Counted from the first letter of the stretch, positions 28,779-37,405 are shown. The stretch: DNA of 64,000 nt from Rhodopseudomonas pentothenatexigens (GCF_900218015.1 NZ_UFQQ01000003.1:211286-275285); one strand, 5' to 3'. Notes: generated by a model not told the origin, from the letters alone. Numbers and translations: made by a program.

Positions 28779-29180
28779 ATGACTGATTCGCTCGACCGCC
28801 TCTATCAGGCCGTGCTGGCGGCGCGGGATCTCGATCCCGCGACCTCGCGGACGGCTCGGCTGTTTCAGCGCGGTTCCGGCAAGATGGCCAAGAAGCTTGC
28901 CGAGGAAGCGATCGAGGTGGTGATCGATGCCGTCGCCGGCAACCGCGAAGCGGTGGTCCGCGAGAGTGCCGATTTGCTGTACAATCTCACCGTGCTGTGG
29001 GCTTCGGCCGGCGTCCGCCCCGAGGACGTCTGGGCCGAGATGCGACGTCGGGAGAACCTGCTCGGCATCGCCGAAAAGCTGCCGAAATCGAGCGTCGACG
29101 TCGGCAAGCCGCCTCCGCCCCGCCCCGCCCGCCGTTCCGTGCCGCAGCAAGAGGCGCGCGTGGTGCGCAAGCGCCGCTGA
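28779..29180 (+). CDS. hisE: Phosphoribosyl-ATP diphosphatase-like protein (second HisE)
   Basis: A 133-residue all-alpha MazG-fold protein. KMAKKLAEEAIEVVIDAV (about residues 35-52) and ESADLLYNLTVLW (about 67-79) are the HisE motifs with the Mg-binding Glu/Asp set. HisE hydrolyses phosphoribosyl-ATP in histidine synthesis. No other his gene is near, and the C-terminal 40 residues are Pro/Arg-rich, unlike the core enzyme, so this is probably a paralogue with a separate nucleotide-cleaning role or a backup copy. Confidence 0.85.
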   Translation: MTDSLDRLYQAVLAARDLDPATSRTARLFQRGSGKMAKKLAEEAIEVVIDAVAGNREAVVRESADLLYNLTVLWASAGVRPEDVWAEMRRRENLLGIAEKLPKSSVDVGKPPPPRPARRSVPQQEARVVRKRR

Positions 29181-29249
29181 AGCTGTTCTCCGGCATCTGT
29201 GCTTTTTGCGTCATGGACAAACCAGCGACGGAATGGTTGATCGCGGCCC

Positions 29250-29831
29250 ATGTTGCGCAAAATCTACGACTGGTGCATCGACGCCGCCCACAAGCCCTAC
29301 GCTCTCTGGATTCTCGGCCTGGTCTCGTTCGCGGAAAGCTCGTTCTTTCCGGTGCCGCCGGACGTGATGCTGATCCCGATGTCGCTGGCGCGGCCGCAGC
29401 GCGCCTGGTTCTATGCGGGGCTGTGCACGGTCACCTCGGTGGCCGGCGGGGTCGTCGGCTACGCGATCGGCGCATTGCTGTACGACTCGGTCGGGCACTG
29501 GCTGATCCAGCTTTACGGCTACGCCGACAAGGTCGAGGCATTCCGCGCCGGCTATGCAGAATGGGGCGCCTGGATCATCCTGCTCAAGGGCCTCACCCCG
29601 ATTCCCTACAAGCTGGTCACCATCACGTCGGGCTTCGCGGGCTACGACATCTGGTCGTTCATCCTGTTTTCGATCATCGCCCGCGGCGGCCGGTTCTTCA
29701 TCGTCGCGATCGTGCTGAACCGCTACGGCGTCGTGATCCGCGAGCAGATCGAGAAGCGGCTCGGGCTCTGGGTGACGATCGGGGCAGTGGTGCTGGTGCT
29801 TGGTTTCGTGATCGCCTTCAAGCTGGTGTAG
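29250..29831 (+). CDS. DedA/SNARE-associated family membrane protein (YqaA-like)
   Basis: A 193-residue multi-pass protein. Early Ser/Pro motif FAESSFFPVPPDVMLIPM and later ILLKGLTPIPYKLVTITSGF are the DedA/VTT signatures with the re-entrant-loop Pro and Lys/Arg residues. DedA proteins act as lipid scramblases or transporters and support membrane homeostasis and resistance to cationic peptides. The gene stands alone between hisE and a secreted Pro-rich protein. Confidence 0.9.
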   Translation: MLRKIYDWCIDAAHKPYALWILGLVSFAESSFFPVPPDVMLIPMSLARPQRAWFYAGLCTVTSVAGGVVGYAIGALLYDSVGHWLIQLYGYADKVEAFRAGYAEWGAWIILLKGLTPIPYKLVTITSGFAGYDIWSFILFSIIARGGRFFIVAIVLNRYGVVIREQIEKRLGLWVTIGAVVLVLGFVIAFKLV

Positions 29832-29887
29832 AGCCAGGGCTGGACAACCGGCTTCTCTCCGCCGGCGCATCGGCGTAGGGTCAGGTC

Positions 29888-30484
29888 ATGCCCACTCCGA
29901 ACCGCATGTTGCGCCGATGTCTTCGGCCGCAGCGCATCGTCGTCGCCGCTGCCGTGATGCTGGCGTTGCTTTCTGCCGGCGCGCCGGCCGCGGCGCAGCC
30001 CGCGCCGCCACCCCCGCCGCCGGGAGATCGCCCGCCGCCACCGCCGCGCGACAATCCGGGCCTCGTCAACGAAATCCAGAAACTGCTGAGCAGCCCGTCG
30101 AAGCTGCTGCCATCGTTCGGTCGCGACGACGCCGGCGAACGATCTCTGCGGCCACCCGGCGAGCAGCCACTACCGCCTCCACCCGCGCCGGTCGCCGGCC
30201 CCGCACCATCACCGCTGCCGCCGTCCCCTTCGCCCGCACCATCCTCGCCGATGGTGCCGTCGGTGGTCACCGGGCACCAGGTCTGCCCCGTGGTGCCCGG
30301 CAGCGGGCCGAACTGCCAGGCAGCCGCCGACATCCTGTGCCGATCGAAGGGCTACACTCTCGGCAAGAGCCTCGGCGTCGACTCCACCGAGAAGTGCTCC
30401 GCCAAGGTGCTGATCCCCGGACGGCCGCGCGAACCGGGCGATTGCCGCACCGAAAATTTCGTCACACGGGCATGGTGCCAGTAA
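29888..30484 (+). CDS. Secreted proline-rich protein
   Basis: A 198-residue protein of unknown function. A signal peptide with core VVAAAVMLALLSAGAPAAA is followed by Pro-rich stretches and a second Pro block (about residues 90-120). The last 70 residues are a compact Cys-containing domain (CPVVPG, NCQAAADILC, CRTENFVTRAWC) with six Cys that could form disulfides. The long flexible Pro spacer suggests a domain held away from the membrane or cell wall. Confidence 0.72.
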   Translation: MPTPNRMLRRCLRPQRIVVAAAVMLALLSAGAPAAAQPAPPPPPPGDRPPPPPRDNPGLVNEIQKLLSSPSKLLPSFGRDDAGERSLRPPGEQPLPPPPAPVAGPAPSPLPPSPSPAPSSPMVPSVVTGHQVCPVVPGSGPNCQAAADILCRSKGYTLGKSLGVDSTEKCSAKVLIPGRPREPGDCRTENFVTRAWCQ

Positions 30485-30628
30485 TCGGCCCGTGATCTAT
30501 GCGACGAAGCGCGCGCTTGCGTCGAAAGACTGCGAATTCGCCAAATCCCACCTTGCAGGTCGGTTCCTCGCTTGCTTTTGTGTCGCCGCGGTCGCGCCGC
30601 CAAACACAACAAACAAGGAGAAACTCGA

Positions 30629-31597
30629 ATGCCCATGCCTGCATTGTTCAAGGGCCGCCTGTCGGTCCCGGTGATCGGCTCACCGCTGTTCATTATCTCG
30701 GGGCCCGAGCTGGTGATCGCGCAATGCAAGGCCGGCGTGGTCGGATCGTTTCCGGCGCTGAACGCGCGTCCCGCGGCGCTGCTCGACGAATGGCTGCACC
30801 AGATCAAGGAAGAGCTCGCGGCCTACGACAAGGCGCATCCCGAGCGTCCGTCGGCGCCGTTCGCCGTCAACCAGATCGTGCACAAATCCAACAACCGGCT
30901 CGATGCCGACCTCGCGCTGTGTGAGAAGCACAAGGTGCCGATGCTGATCACCTCGCTCGGCGCCCGTGAGGAGCTGAACCAGGCCGCGCACAACTGGGGC
31001 GGCATCGTGTTCCACGACGTCATCAACCAGAAGTTCGCCCACAAGGCGGTCGAGAAGGGCGCCGACGGACTGATCCTGGTGGCGGCCGGCGCCGGCGGCC
31101 ACGCCGGAATGCAATCGCCGTTCGCCTTCGTCACCGAAACGCGCGCCTGGTACAACGGACCGATCGCCCTGTCCGGCGCGATCGCCAACGGCCGCGCGAT
31201 CCGCGCCGCTCGCGTGCTCGGCGCCGACTTCGCCTATATCGGCTCGGCCTTCATCGCCACAAGGGAAGCCAACGCGGTCGAGCGCTACAAGGAGATGATC
31301 ACCACCTCCGGCGCCGACGACATCGTGTACTCCAACCTGTTCACCGGCGTGCACGGCAACTACCTGAAGCCGTCGATCGTCGCGGCGGGGATGGACCCGG
31401 ACAATCTCGAACAGTCCGATCCGTCGAAGATGAATTTCGGCACCGACGAATCCGGCGAGCGCGCCAAGCCGAAAGCCTGGAAGGAGATCTGGGGTGCGGG
31501 CCAGGGCATCGGCAGCATCGACGCGGTGCTGCCCGCCGGCGAACTGATCGCCCGCTTCAAGAAGGAATACGACGAGGCGATCGACCCGCCGCTGTGA
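30629..31597 (+). CDS. Nitronate monooxygenase family FMN enzyme
   Basis: A 322-residue TIM-barrel flavoprotein of the nitronate monooxygenase (2-nitropropane dioxygenase) family. ATG 30629 follows AAGGAG; the upstream extension of the frame has no family match. FMN-binding features include VAAGAGGHAG (about residues 150-159, with the conserved His) and LGADFAYIGSAFIAT. Class I enzymes detoxify propionate-3-nitronate. The neighbouring thioesterase gene does not help to fix its substrate. Confidence 0.88.
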   Translation: MPMPALFKGRLSVPVIGSPLFIISGPELVIAQCKAGVVGSFPALNARPAALLDEWLHQIKEELAAYDKAHPERPSAPFAVNQIVHKSNNRLDADLALCEKHKVPMLITSLGAREELNQAAHNWGGIVFHDVINQKFAHKAVEKGADGLILVAAGAGGHAGMQSPFAFVTETRAWYNGPIALSGAIANGRAIRAARVLGADFAYIGSAFIATREANAVERYKEMITTSGADDIVYSNLFTGVHGNYLKPSIVAAGMDPDNLEQSDPSKMNFGTDESGERAKPKAWKEIWGAGQGIGSIDAVLPAGELIARFKKEYDEAIDPPL

Positions 31598-31628
31598 GGC
31601 GATAACCGTCGTCTCCTCTGCTACTCCT

Positions 31629-31709
31629 GTCATTGCGAGGCGTGAAACGACGACGCAATCCAGCTCCGTGCACCGGGCCCTGGATTGCTTCGCTCCGTTC
31701 GCAGTGACG
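31629..31709. repeat. Palindromic repeat, family D
   Basis: Left end GTCATTGCGAGGCG, internal GCAATCCAG...CTGGATTGC, right end CGCAGTGAC. A related copy lies at 40410-40498. Confidence 0.8.
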
Positions 31710-31750
31710 GGAGCTTCGATCTCGCCAGCTCAACTCGTGGAAGTCACCGC

Positions 31751-32524
31751 ATGGACTCCATCTATCGCATCGACGGCATCAATATCGAAACCAGCCCGAA
31801 TGCGGCCGGGCCGTGGGATCCGACGATGCAGCACGGCTCGCCGCCGTCGGCGCTCGTGACCCATCTGGCCGAGCAGATCCCGACGCCGTCGCCGATGCAG
31901 ATCTCGCGTGTCACCGTCGACCTGTTGCGGCCGGTGCCGGTGGGGCCGCTGACCTATCAGACCGAGGTGCTGCGCGAGGGCCGCAAGATCCAGCTCTGCG
32001 CCGTGCGGCTGCTGTCGAAAGGCGTCGTCGTGGTCGGCGCCACGGTGCTGAAGATCCGCGTCGCTCCGCCTGATCTGCCGGACGACATCGAGCACCCGCC
32101 GCTCGACGTGCCGCACCCCGACGACTGCCCGCCGCTCGACCCGAACTTCACGCGCAATCCGTTCGTCGGCGGGATGTCGCTGCGCAAGGTCTATGGCGGC
32201 TTCGGCGAGATCGGGCCCGGCGCGACCTGGTATCGCGCCGACCGACCACTCGTGGAAGGGCGGCCGACCTCGCAGGCGATGCGCGCCGTGGTCGCCGCCG
32301 ACTTCAGCAACGCGACTTCGTCGATCCTGGATTTCAAGCACTGGACCTTCATCAACGCCGACCTCAACGTGTTCTTCGGACGGCAGCCGGTCGGCGACTG
32401 GGTGTTGCTGAACTCGGAGATGTGGCTGGGGCCGGACGGCGCCGGGATCGCATCGTCGAAGCTGGCGGATGTCGACGGTTATTTCGGCCGCGCGATCCAG
32501 AACCTCGTGGTCGAGCAGCGCTGA
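31751..32524 (+). CDS. Acyl-CoA thioesterase-like double hot-dog protein
   Basis: A 257-residue protein of the thioesterase-like (TesB-related, 4HBT_3) superfamily. The N-terminal hot-dog has HGSPPSALVTHLAEQ and SRVTVDLLRPVPVGPLTYQTEVLREGRKIQ (read in parts) with the family's substrate helix; the C-terminal hot-dog has FINADLNVFFGRQPVGDW. ATG 31751 is the first start clear of the upstream repeat. It probably hydrolyses acyl-CoA; chain preference is unknown. It is paralogous in plan to the gene at 60107. Confidence 0.83.
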   Translation: MDSIYRIDGINIETSPNAAGPWDPTMQHGSPPSALVTHLAEQIPTPSPMQISRVTVDLLRPVPVGPLTYQTEVLREGRKIQLCAVRLLSKGVVVVGATVLKIRVAPPDLPDDIEHPPLDVPHPDDCPPLDPNFTRNPFVGGMSLRKVYGGFGEIGPGATWYRADRPLVEGRPTSQAMRAVVAADFSNATSSILDFKHWTFINADLNVFFGRQPVGDWVLLNSEMWLGPDGAGIASSKLADVDGYFGRAIQNLVVEQR

Positions 32525-32708
32525 TACGCCAGGGATTTCGGCTGCAGGGATCGCTCCGCGTATTTCCACGAGGCCGCCGGGCCGCCGGGATCAATTTAAG
32601 ACCCCATTAACCATCCCTAGCCCATCAATAGAGCCGCCGCGACGCGGGGCTCTCGGGACGATCGATCCTGCATCGCCGGCGTACACCACAGCCGAAGTGG
32701 ACGTCGCC

Positions 32709-32963
32709 ATGCTGTATGTCGAAAAGACTTCCGCGACTCTCGACGAACTCCGCATCCGGGTTGCTCACGCGCTGCACCGCCATCCGCTGTGCCGCGACGT
32801 CCGGTTCGACATCGTCGCCACGCCCCGCACCCGCAAAGGCGGCAACTGGACGATCAGCATCCAGTCGGTCGCGCCGGATGCGCTGTGGGAGGCCTCGGAA
32901 ATCATCGCCGACATCCAGGAAGCTTACGAGCTCGCCGAAATGCCGATGTACGCGGCGGCCTGA
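32709..32963 (+). CDS. Conserved hypothetical small protein
   Basis: An 84-residue cytoplasmic protein with no signal or membrane segment. It has a mixed alpha/beta look (LDELRIRVAHALHRHPLC, then VRFDIVATPRT, then WTISIQSV) and an acidic C-terminal helix. I do not recognise the family. ATG 32709 is the first credible start; the frame upstream reads into the thioesterase tail in another frame. Confidence 0.6.
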   Translation: MLYVEKTSATLDELRIRVAHALHRHPLCRDVRFDIVATPRTRKGGNWTISIQSVAPDALWEASEIIADIQEAYELAEMPMYAAA

Positions 32964-33083
32964 TCCTCGCAGCCGGCCGGAACCGCTGCGGCCGGCAGAA
33001 CAGCCGCAAGTTGCCGGCAGCCATATTTCGTCTGCATTCTTGCGCAATACCGACAGTCATTCGTCGCCGCGACGGAGATCAGC

Positions 33084-33827
33084 TTGACCAAGGTCGTTAC
33101 CCTTTCCGCGTTGGCCTGCGTGCTTCTGGCCAGTGTGTCCGCGGCCAGCATCCTTGCGCGTGCCAGCGTGCCCGCCGCAGGTTCTGCCGGCGTCGCCGCG
33201 ATCGGGCAGCCTGTCGCCAATCGCGAACTGAAAGCCGACAAGCTCGAGGTCGCACGACTGCAGCCCGCAGCGGCCGAGCTCGAAGCCGCTCAGGAACGAC
33301 CTGCTGAAGAACAGCCCGCTGAAGACCTGACCGCGGCGGCTGCTGCGGAGCCGAGTAACCCGACCAAGCCGGTCCGGCTTGCTTATGCCACCGACGAACT
33401 GCCGGTCGCGGTGATTCCCGAGGCGGCCTCGCCCGAGCCGAGCGCAGCTCCGAAAGCCACCAGCAAGCTGCCGCCGGTGATCGCCACCGCACCGGCTCAC
33501 AGGCCGAAGCCGAAGCCGGCCGCAAAGGAAGCGCTGCTCAGCGACGGCCAGATCGCGAAGATCAAGACCCGTCTCAATCTGTCGTCGTCGCAGGAATATT
33601 ATTGGCCCTCGGTCGAGCAGGCGCTGCGCGCGATCGGGCGGAAGCTGGATGCGAACTCGCACACCCGTGACGGCGGAACGCCGATGATCGATCCGGACAG
33701 CACCGAGGTCCAGCAGCTCAAATTCGCCGCGATGCCGCTGCTGTTCCAGTTGCGCGAGGATCAGAAGCAGGAAGTTCGCAAGCTGGCCCGCACCATGGGC
33801 CTCGAACAGGTCGCCCAGCAGATCTGA
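33084..33827 (+). CDS. Secreted hypothetical protein with LTXXQ-like C-terminal domain
   Basis: A 247-residue protein. TTG 33084 is the start, with GGAG about eight bases before it, giving a signal peptide (LSALACVLLASVSAAS). A Pro/Ala-rich middle (residues about 60-150) leads to a helical C-terminal domain, LLSDGQIAKIKTRLNLSSSQ, YYWPSVEQALRAIGR, then LREDQKQEVRKLARTMG. The repeated L-S/R-x-x-Q pattern recalls Spy/CpxP-like LTXXQ proteins, but the match is weak. Function unknown. Confidence 0.68.
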   Translation: MTKVVTLSALACVLLASVSAASILARASVPAAGSAGVAAIGQPVANRELKADKLEVARLQPAAAELEAAQERPAEEQPAEDLTAAAAAEPSNPTKPVRLAYATDELPVAVIPEAASPEPSAAPKATSKLPPVIATAPAHRPKPKPAAKEALLSDGQIAKIKTRLNLSSSQEYYWPSVEQALRAIGRKLDANSHTRDGGTPMIDPDSTEVQQLKFAAMPLLFQLREDQKQEVRKLARTMGLEQVAQQI

Positions 33828-33884
33828 CGGTGAAGACGGCGGTACCCGATGTGCCGCAGAACACCGCGTTCAACGCCACTGATC

Positions 33885-35630
33885 CTACGCAGCCGTTTCC
33901 CGACTGTCCCGCTCCGGCCAATCCGGCGGCCGGCCCGGTACCAACTTCAGCCCTTCGACGAGATGATCGACCCAGGTGCGATCGACGAACGGCAGCCAAT
34001 CCAGAAAGCGTCTCGAGAAGGTCGGCTTGATGGCGAGCAATTCGTCGCAGGCGATCCGCGCTGCGTCGAGCTGGCCGATCCGCACCAGCGCGTTGATCTT
34101 GAGGACGTGCGCGTACCAATAGGCCGGCCGGCGCGCCAGAGACAAAGTGGCGTGTTCGATCGCCTCCGGCCACTGTCCCAGCATGGTGTGGGCCAGGGCC
34201 AGCTCGCCCAGCGAATAGAAGATGTTGGGATCGTTCGACGACAGCCGCATCGCGGTCTTGAGCTGGACAATGGCCCGGTCGGGCTCGCCGGCGAGGTTGA
34301 AGCAGCCGCCGAGCTGGGCATGCGCAAGCGCCAGGCTGGGCGTCAGCGTGATCGCCTGCTTCAGCAGGTTCTTCGCCTCGTTCGGGTGCCGCAGCCACAT
34401 CTCGGCGATACCGGCAAGCATGAAGCCGCGCCCGTCGTCGGGATCGGCGAGCATCCCCTGCTGCGCCAGCTTGCGCATCCGCAGGATCTGCTCCTGAGGC
34501 TGGCGGCCGGCCCAGATCGACCACGCCAGCGCCGCCGTCGCCTGGATCAGCGCTTCGGGTGAGTTGGGATCGAGCGCCAGCGCTTCGGCAAACAGCTCCT
34601 GCGCCATTTCGGAATCCGCACGGGTCAGACGGTTGAGGTGCCAGCGACCGCGCCAGATTAGATCACTGACGCCGAGACGGTCCTGCCGTTTGCCGCGAAT
34701 GCGGATCTGCTCGGCGTGATCGATCCGGCTCTCGAGCTGCGCCACTAATTCATTGACGAACGGTTCGAGTTCGTTGTGGGCCGTCGGCGACTTCAACGTG
34801 AACCGCCGCGACCACAACGAATAGCCGGTGATTGCCTCCGACAAGGACGCCGATACGCCATACGAATCGTGGGCGCGGTACAGGCGGCCGTCGACCAGAT
34901 ATTGGGCGCCGAGTCGCTGACCGATCAGCTTGCGATCGTCGCTTTCGCTGAACGAGAAGCTGGAATTGCGCGAGATCACCGGGAGCCAGCGGATCCGCGA
35001 CAACCCGACGATCAGTTCCTCACCGATGCCTTCGGCCAGATAGTCCAGCGTCTCGTCGCCGGTGGCATTGGCGAACGGCAGCACCGCGATCGCCGGCCGG
35101 CCGGCAAACCCCACCGGCGGTTGTGAGATGTCCACGATGTGGGACGGCAGCAAGCCGGTACCGACGCCCCCGAGCGCTGGCAGCGCCTCGCCCGAGGGGA
35201 GCTTCAGCCCCGCGCGCTGCTCCCGCAGCCACTCGCCAAAGCCGCGCTCGCTGGGAATATCGAGGCCTTCGAGAAATTCGCCTGTCGAGGCGCCCGGTCG
35301 GGCGATGAAGATATCGATATCGATCAGATCGGTTCGCAGCCGAACCCTGTCGCGGTCCCCGACCAGCAAAGCCGCGTCTTGCGAGTTCACCAGCTTTCTC
35401 AGGTTCGACAGCTCCCGGCGCAAGCTACCTGCAGCCTCTGCCTTGCGGCGACTGCCCCACAGCCGATCCTGCAACCAGCCGCGGGTTCGCTCGCCATCGC
35501 GGGACATGGCCAGCATCGCGATGACGGCTGCCCCCTTCTTGCTGGTGATCTCGACCCGGCGCCCCCCCGGCGCCGTGAGTTCGAAAGGGCCGAGCAGCCG
35601 AAGCGCAAACCGCTGCGAATTTGCTGCCAT
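33885..35630 (-). CDS. SARP-like winged-helix regulator with TolB-like and TPR domains
   Basis: A 581-residue cytoplasmic regulator. Residues about 5-100 form an OmpR/SARP-type winged helix (FALRLLGPFEL, KGAAVIAMLAMS, then LRRELSNLRKLV). Residues about 180-310 resemble the TolB N-terminal fold (PAIAVLPFANATGDE, YLAEGIGEELI), as in HilA/CadC-like and adenylate-cyclase-associated proteins. The C-terminal 250 residues are tetratricopeptide-like helices (AEALALDPNSPEALIQA, AITLTPSLALAHAQLG). The ATG behind GGGAGGGAG is preferred to a GTG 45 bases upstream. It is divergent from the PatA-like gene and probably controls it and itself through the repeats at 35672-35699. Confidence 0.85.
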   Translation of the reverse strand: MAANSQRFALRLLGPFELTAPGGRRVEITSKKGAAVIAMLAMSRDGERTRGWLQDRLWGSRRKAEAAGSLRRELSNLRKLVNSQDAALLVGDRDRVRLRTDLIDIDIFIARPGASTGEFLEGLDIPSERGFGEWLREQRAGLKLPSGEALPALGGVGTGLLPSHIVDISQPPVGFAGRPAIAVLPFANATGDETLDYLAEGIGEELIVGLSRIRWLPVISRNSSFSFSESDDRKLIGQRLGAQYLVDGRLYRAHDSYGVSASLSEAITGYSLWSRRFTLKSPTAHNELEPFVNELVAQLESRIDHAEQIRIRGKRQDRLGVSDLIWRGRWHLNRLTRADSEMAQELFAEALALDPNSPEALIQATAALAWSIWAGRQPQEQILRMRKLAQQGMLADPDDGRGFMLAGIAEMWLRHPNEAKNLLKQAITLTPSLALAHAQLGGCFNLAGEPDRAIVQLKTAMRLSSNDPNIFYSLGELALAHTMLGQWPEAIEHATLSLARRPAYWYAHVLKINALVRIGQLDAARIACDELLAIKPTFSRRFLDWLPFVDRTWVDHLVEGLKLVPGRPPDWPERDSRETAA

Positions 35631-35671
35631 CCTGCAGCTCCCTCCCACTTTCGGGGTCAAACTAACACTTT

Positions 35672-35699
35672 TCACGCGTCAATCACGCCATTTTCACGC
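35672..35699. promoter_or_regulatory. Three TCACGC direct repeats at 11-bp spacing (candidate SARP operator)
   Basis: TCACGC occurs at 35672-35677, 35683-35688 and 35694-35699, each start exactly 11 bases from the last; the outer two share a longer TTTTCACGC. SARP/OmpR-type regulators bind 6-7-base direct repeats at 11 or 22-base pitch. The site is about 42 bases upstream of the SARP-like gene and in the region shared with the PatA-like gene. Confidence 0.6.
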
Positions 35700-35870
35700 T
35701 GAGGCCGCATCGATAAGGAGACGTTCCGCGACGCAATAAGGAATATGGAACATCTATCTTGATCGGTACGAAAATTGCGTAACAAATAGAAGCAAACTGG
35801 CGGTTGCAGGAGCGCAAGCAGGAGCGAGCTGCCTGCGCAGGTCGCAGTAGCATTCGGTGCGGGCGGGGTC

Positions 35871-36842
35871 ATGATTGGCGTTTCTGGAAGCGAGCTCCAC
35901 CAGGAGCTGCTGTTTGCGTTCGGCGGCGGCGATCGCGACATCGCTGTCGCGGTGCTGGACGGTCCTGTCGATCGGACTCATGACTGTTTCATCGGCGCGC
36001 CGCTGACGCCGCTCCACACCGTGGTGACGCAGCGCAGTGATGAGGATGCGCCATCGACCGCGCAGGGCACTCATCTGGCCAGCCTGATCTTCGGTCAGCC
36101 CTGCCGGTCGGTCGAGGGCATTGCACCGCTGTGCCGAGGCGTGATCGCGCCGATCTTCCGCGACAGTCGTCTGATGTGCGCACAAGCCGATCTCGCCTAC
36201 GCGATGAATCGGGCCCTGGACTACGACGCGCAGATCATCCTGATCGGCGCCGGCTCGTTCGAACAACCATGGTACCCTGGCCCCTCGCTGGCGAGCGCAA
36301 TCGCGCGGTGCAACGCCCGCAATACGCTGATTGTCGCCAGTGCCGACCGCCAGGGGTGCAGTACCCTTTTGCGCCGGTGCGGCACCTTGAACTTGCTGCC
36401 GGTCGCCGCCCTGGATGGTGCCGGGCAGCCGCTCGGCGGCCATGACGGCGATCTGAACGACATCGGGATCGCCGCCCCAGGATCGAGCGTATCCGGCGCA
36501 ACCTTGGAGGGGCGGGTGGTGCGGCGGAGCCATCCAAACGTCGCGGCTGCCCTGGTCACGGGCGCGGCGGCGCTGCTGCTGGGCGTCCAGCGCAACGCGG
36601 GACTTGCTCCGAATCCCGCCGCCGTCGCCGAGGCTCTTCGGATGACGGCGACGCCGCAGACCTCGCCGGCCGGATCCGCGCTGCCTCCGGCCTGGACCGG
36701 CCGGAAGAGCCTCGAAGCGGCAGCGGCGTACCTGACGGGACGCTACGAGAGCGCCTACGCGTCCAGCCTGTTCGAGGCCTGGTATCGCGCCCGGGCGGGC
36801 GCGACCCGGTCCGATCACGCCGCGTTCCGCCCCAGGGCGTGA
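35871..36842 (+). CDS. PatA-like subtilisin-fold protein, probably catalytically dead
   Basis: A 323-residue homologue of the N-terminal cyanobactin protease PatA. The match includes IAVAVLDGPVD (Asp30), HDCFIGAPL, QGTHLASLIFGQ (His68), VEGIAPLCRGVIAPIF and IGIAAPGSSVSGA. Asp and His of the triad remain. Where PatA has GTSFATP, this protein has HPNVAAA, so the nucleophile Ser aligns with Asn223, and the oxyanion-hole Asn (AAGND) aligns with Arg160 in ASADRQG. There is no signal peptide. It may bind a peptide without cutting it, or be a decaying gene. No precursor peptide is visible nearby. The 3' end overlaps the convergent DUF2478 gene by 28 bases. Confidence 0.8.
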   Translation: MIGVSGSELHQELLFAFGGGDRDIAVAVLDGPVDRTHDCFIGAPLTPLHTVVTQRSDEDAPSTAQGTHLASLIFGQPCRSVEGIAPLCRGVIAPIFRDSRLMCAQADLAYAMNRALDYDAQIILIGAGSFEQPWYPGPSLASAIARCNARNTLIVASADRQGCSTLLRRCGTLNLLPVAALDGAGQPLGGHDGDLNDIGIAAPGSSVSGATLEGRVVRRSHPNVAAALVTGAAALLLGVQRNAGLAPNPAAVAEALRMTATPQTSPAGSALPPAWTGRKSLEAAAAYLTGRYESAYASSLFEAWYRARAGATRSDHAAFRPRA

Positions 36843-37405
36843 TCGCGCCACCACGCTTCCAGCGCCTCCGCCTCCGGCGGCAGCGACACCGACAGCCCCT
36901 GGGCGAAATCGTTCCAGACGTCTTCGGCCTTCGGCGTCACCACGCAGGCGACCGGCACGCCGGCGGCGATCGCCGCCTGGAACGCCGACATCAGCCCGCC
37001 GCGTACCGCTTCCTGGCCGCCGAACCGGCTCAGCACCACCAGCGCCGGCTTGCGCGCCACCGCGCGCTCGACCGCCCCCGCAGCCAGCGCCAGCGACGAC
37101 GAGTTGAGATTGCAGGCCTGTGATCCCGAGCCGAGATCCTGATGCATCGCGTAGCGATCGCCGGTGGCGATGTCGACCAGTTCGCTGCGGCATTCGCAGC
37201 CTTCGTGGCCGCCGCCATGACCTGCGCCATGGCCATGGCCGTGATGGCCGCGGCCGGTGTCCTCCGGCGGCACGATCACGCCGACGATGTCGACGCCTTC
37301 GGCCTTGCGGCGCAACGCGAATGCGGTCAGCACGTCGGCCGCCGGCGTTCCGGGCCCGCCGCGCAGCGCCGCGATCGGCATCGATTGATTGCTTTCGAAC
37401 GACAT
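36815..37405 (-). CDS. DUF2478 protein with His/Gly-rich metal-binding loop
   Basis: A 196-residue protein of the DUF2478 family, often encoded beside molybdenum genes and distantly like P-loop NTPases of the THEP1 group. The core reads VLTAFALRRKAEGVDIVGVI, LVVLSRFGGQEAVRGG and AAGVPVACVV. A loop at about residues 50-70 is rich in His and Gly (HHGHGHGAGHGGGHEGC) with two Cys, a likely metal-binding or sensing insert missing from the paralogue at 41656. ATG rc 37403-37405 follows AAGGAG. It is the last gene of the minus-strand modE-A-B-C group. Confidence 0.8.
   Translation of the reverse strand: MSFESNQSMPIAALRGGPGTPAADVLTAFALRRKAEGVDIVGVIVPPEDTGRGHHGHGHGAGHGGGHEGCECRSELVDIATGDRYAMHQDLGSGSQACNLNSSSLALAAGAVERAVARKPALVVLSRFGGQEAVRGGLMSAFQAAIAAGVPVACVVTPKAEDVWNDFAQGLSVSLPPEAEALEAWWRDHALGRNAA

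Noticed and set aside
35700..35870. A precursor peptide gene next to the PatA-like gene
   Set aside because: Only very short frames (the ATG near 35745 reaches a stop after five codons); nothing with a leader or repeated core.
35754..37193. Minus-strand 479-codon frame across the PatA-like gene
   Set aside because: The plus-strand PatA match is specific; the opposite frame is Arg/Gly-rich with no domain.
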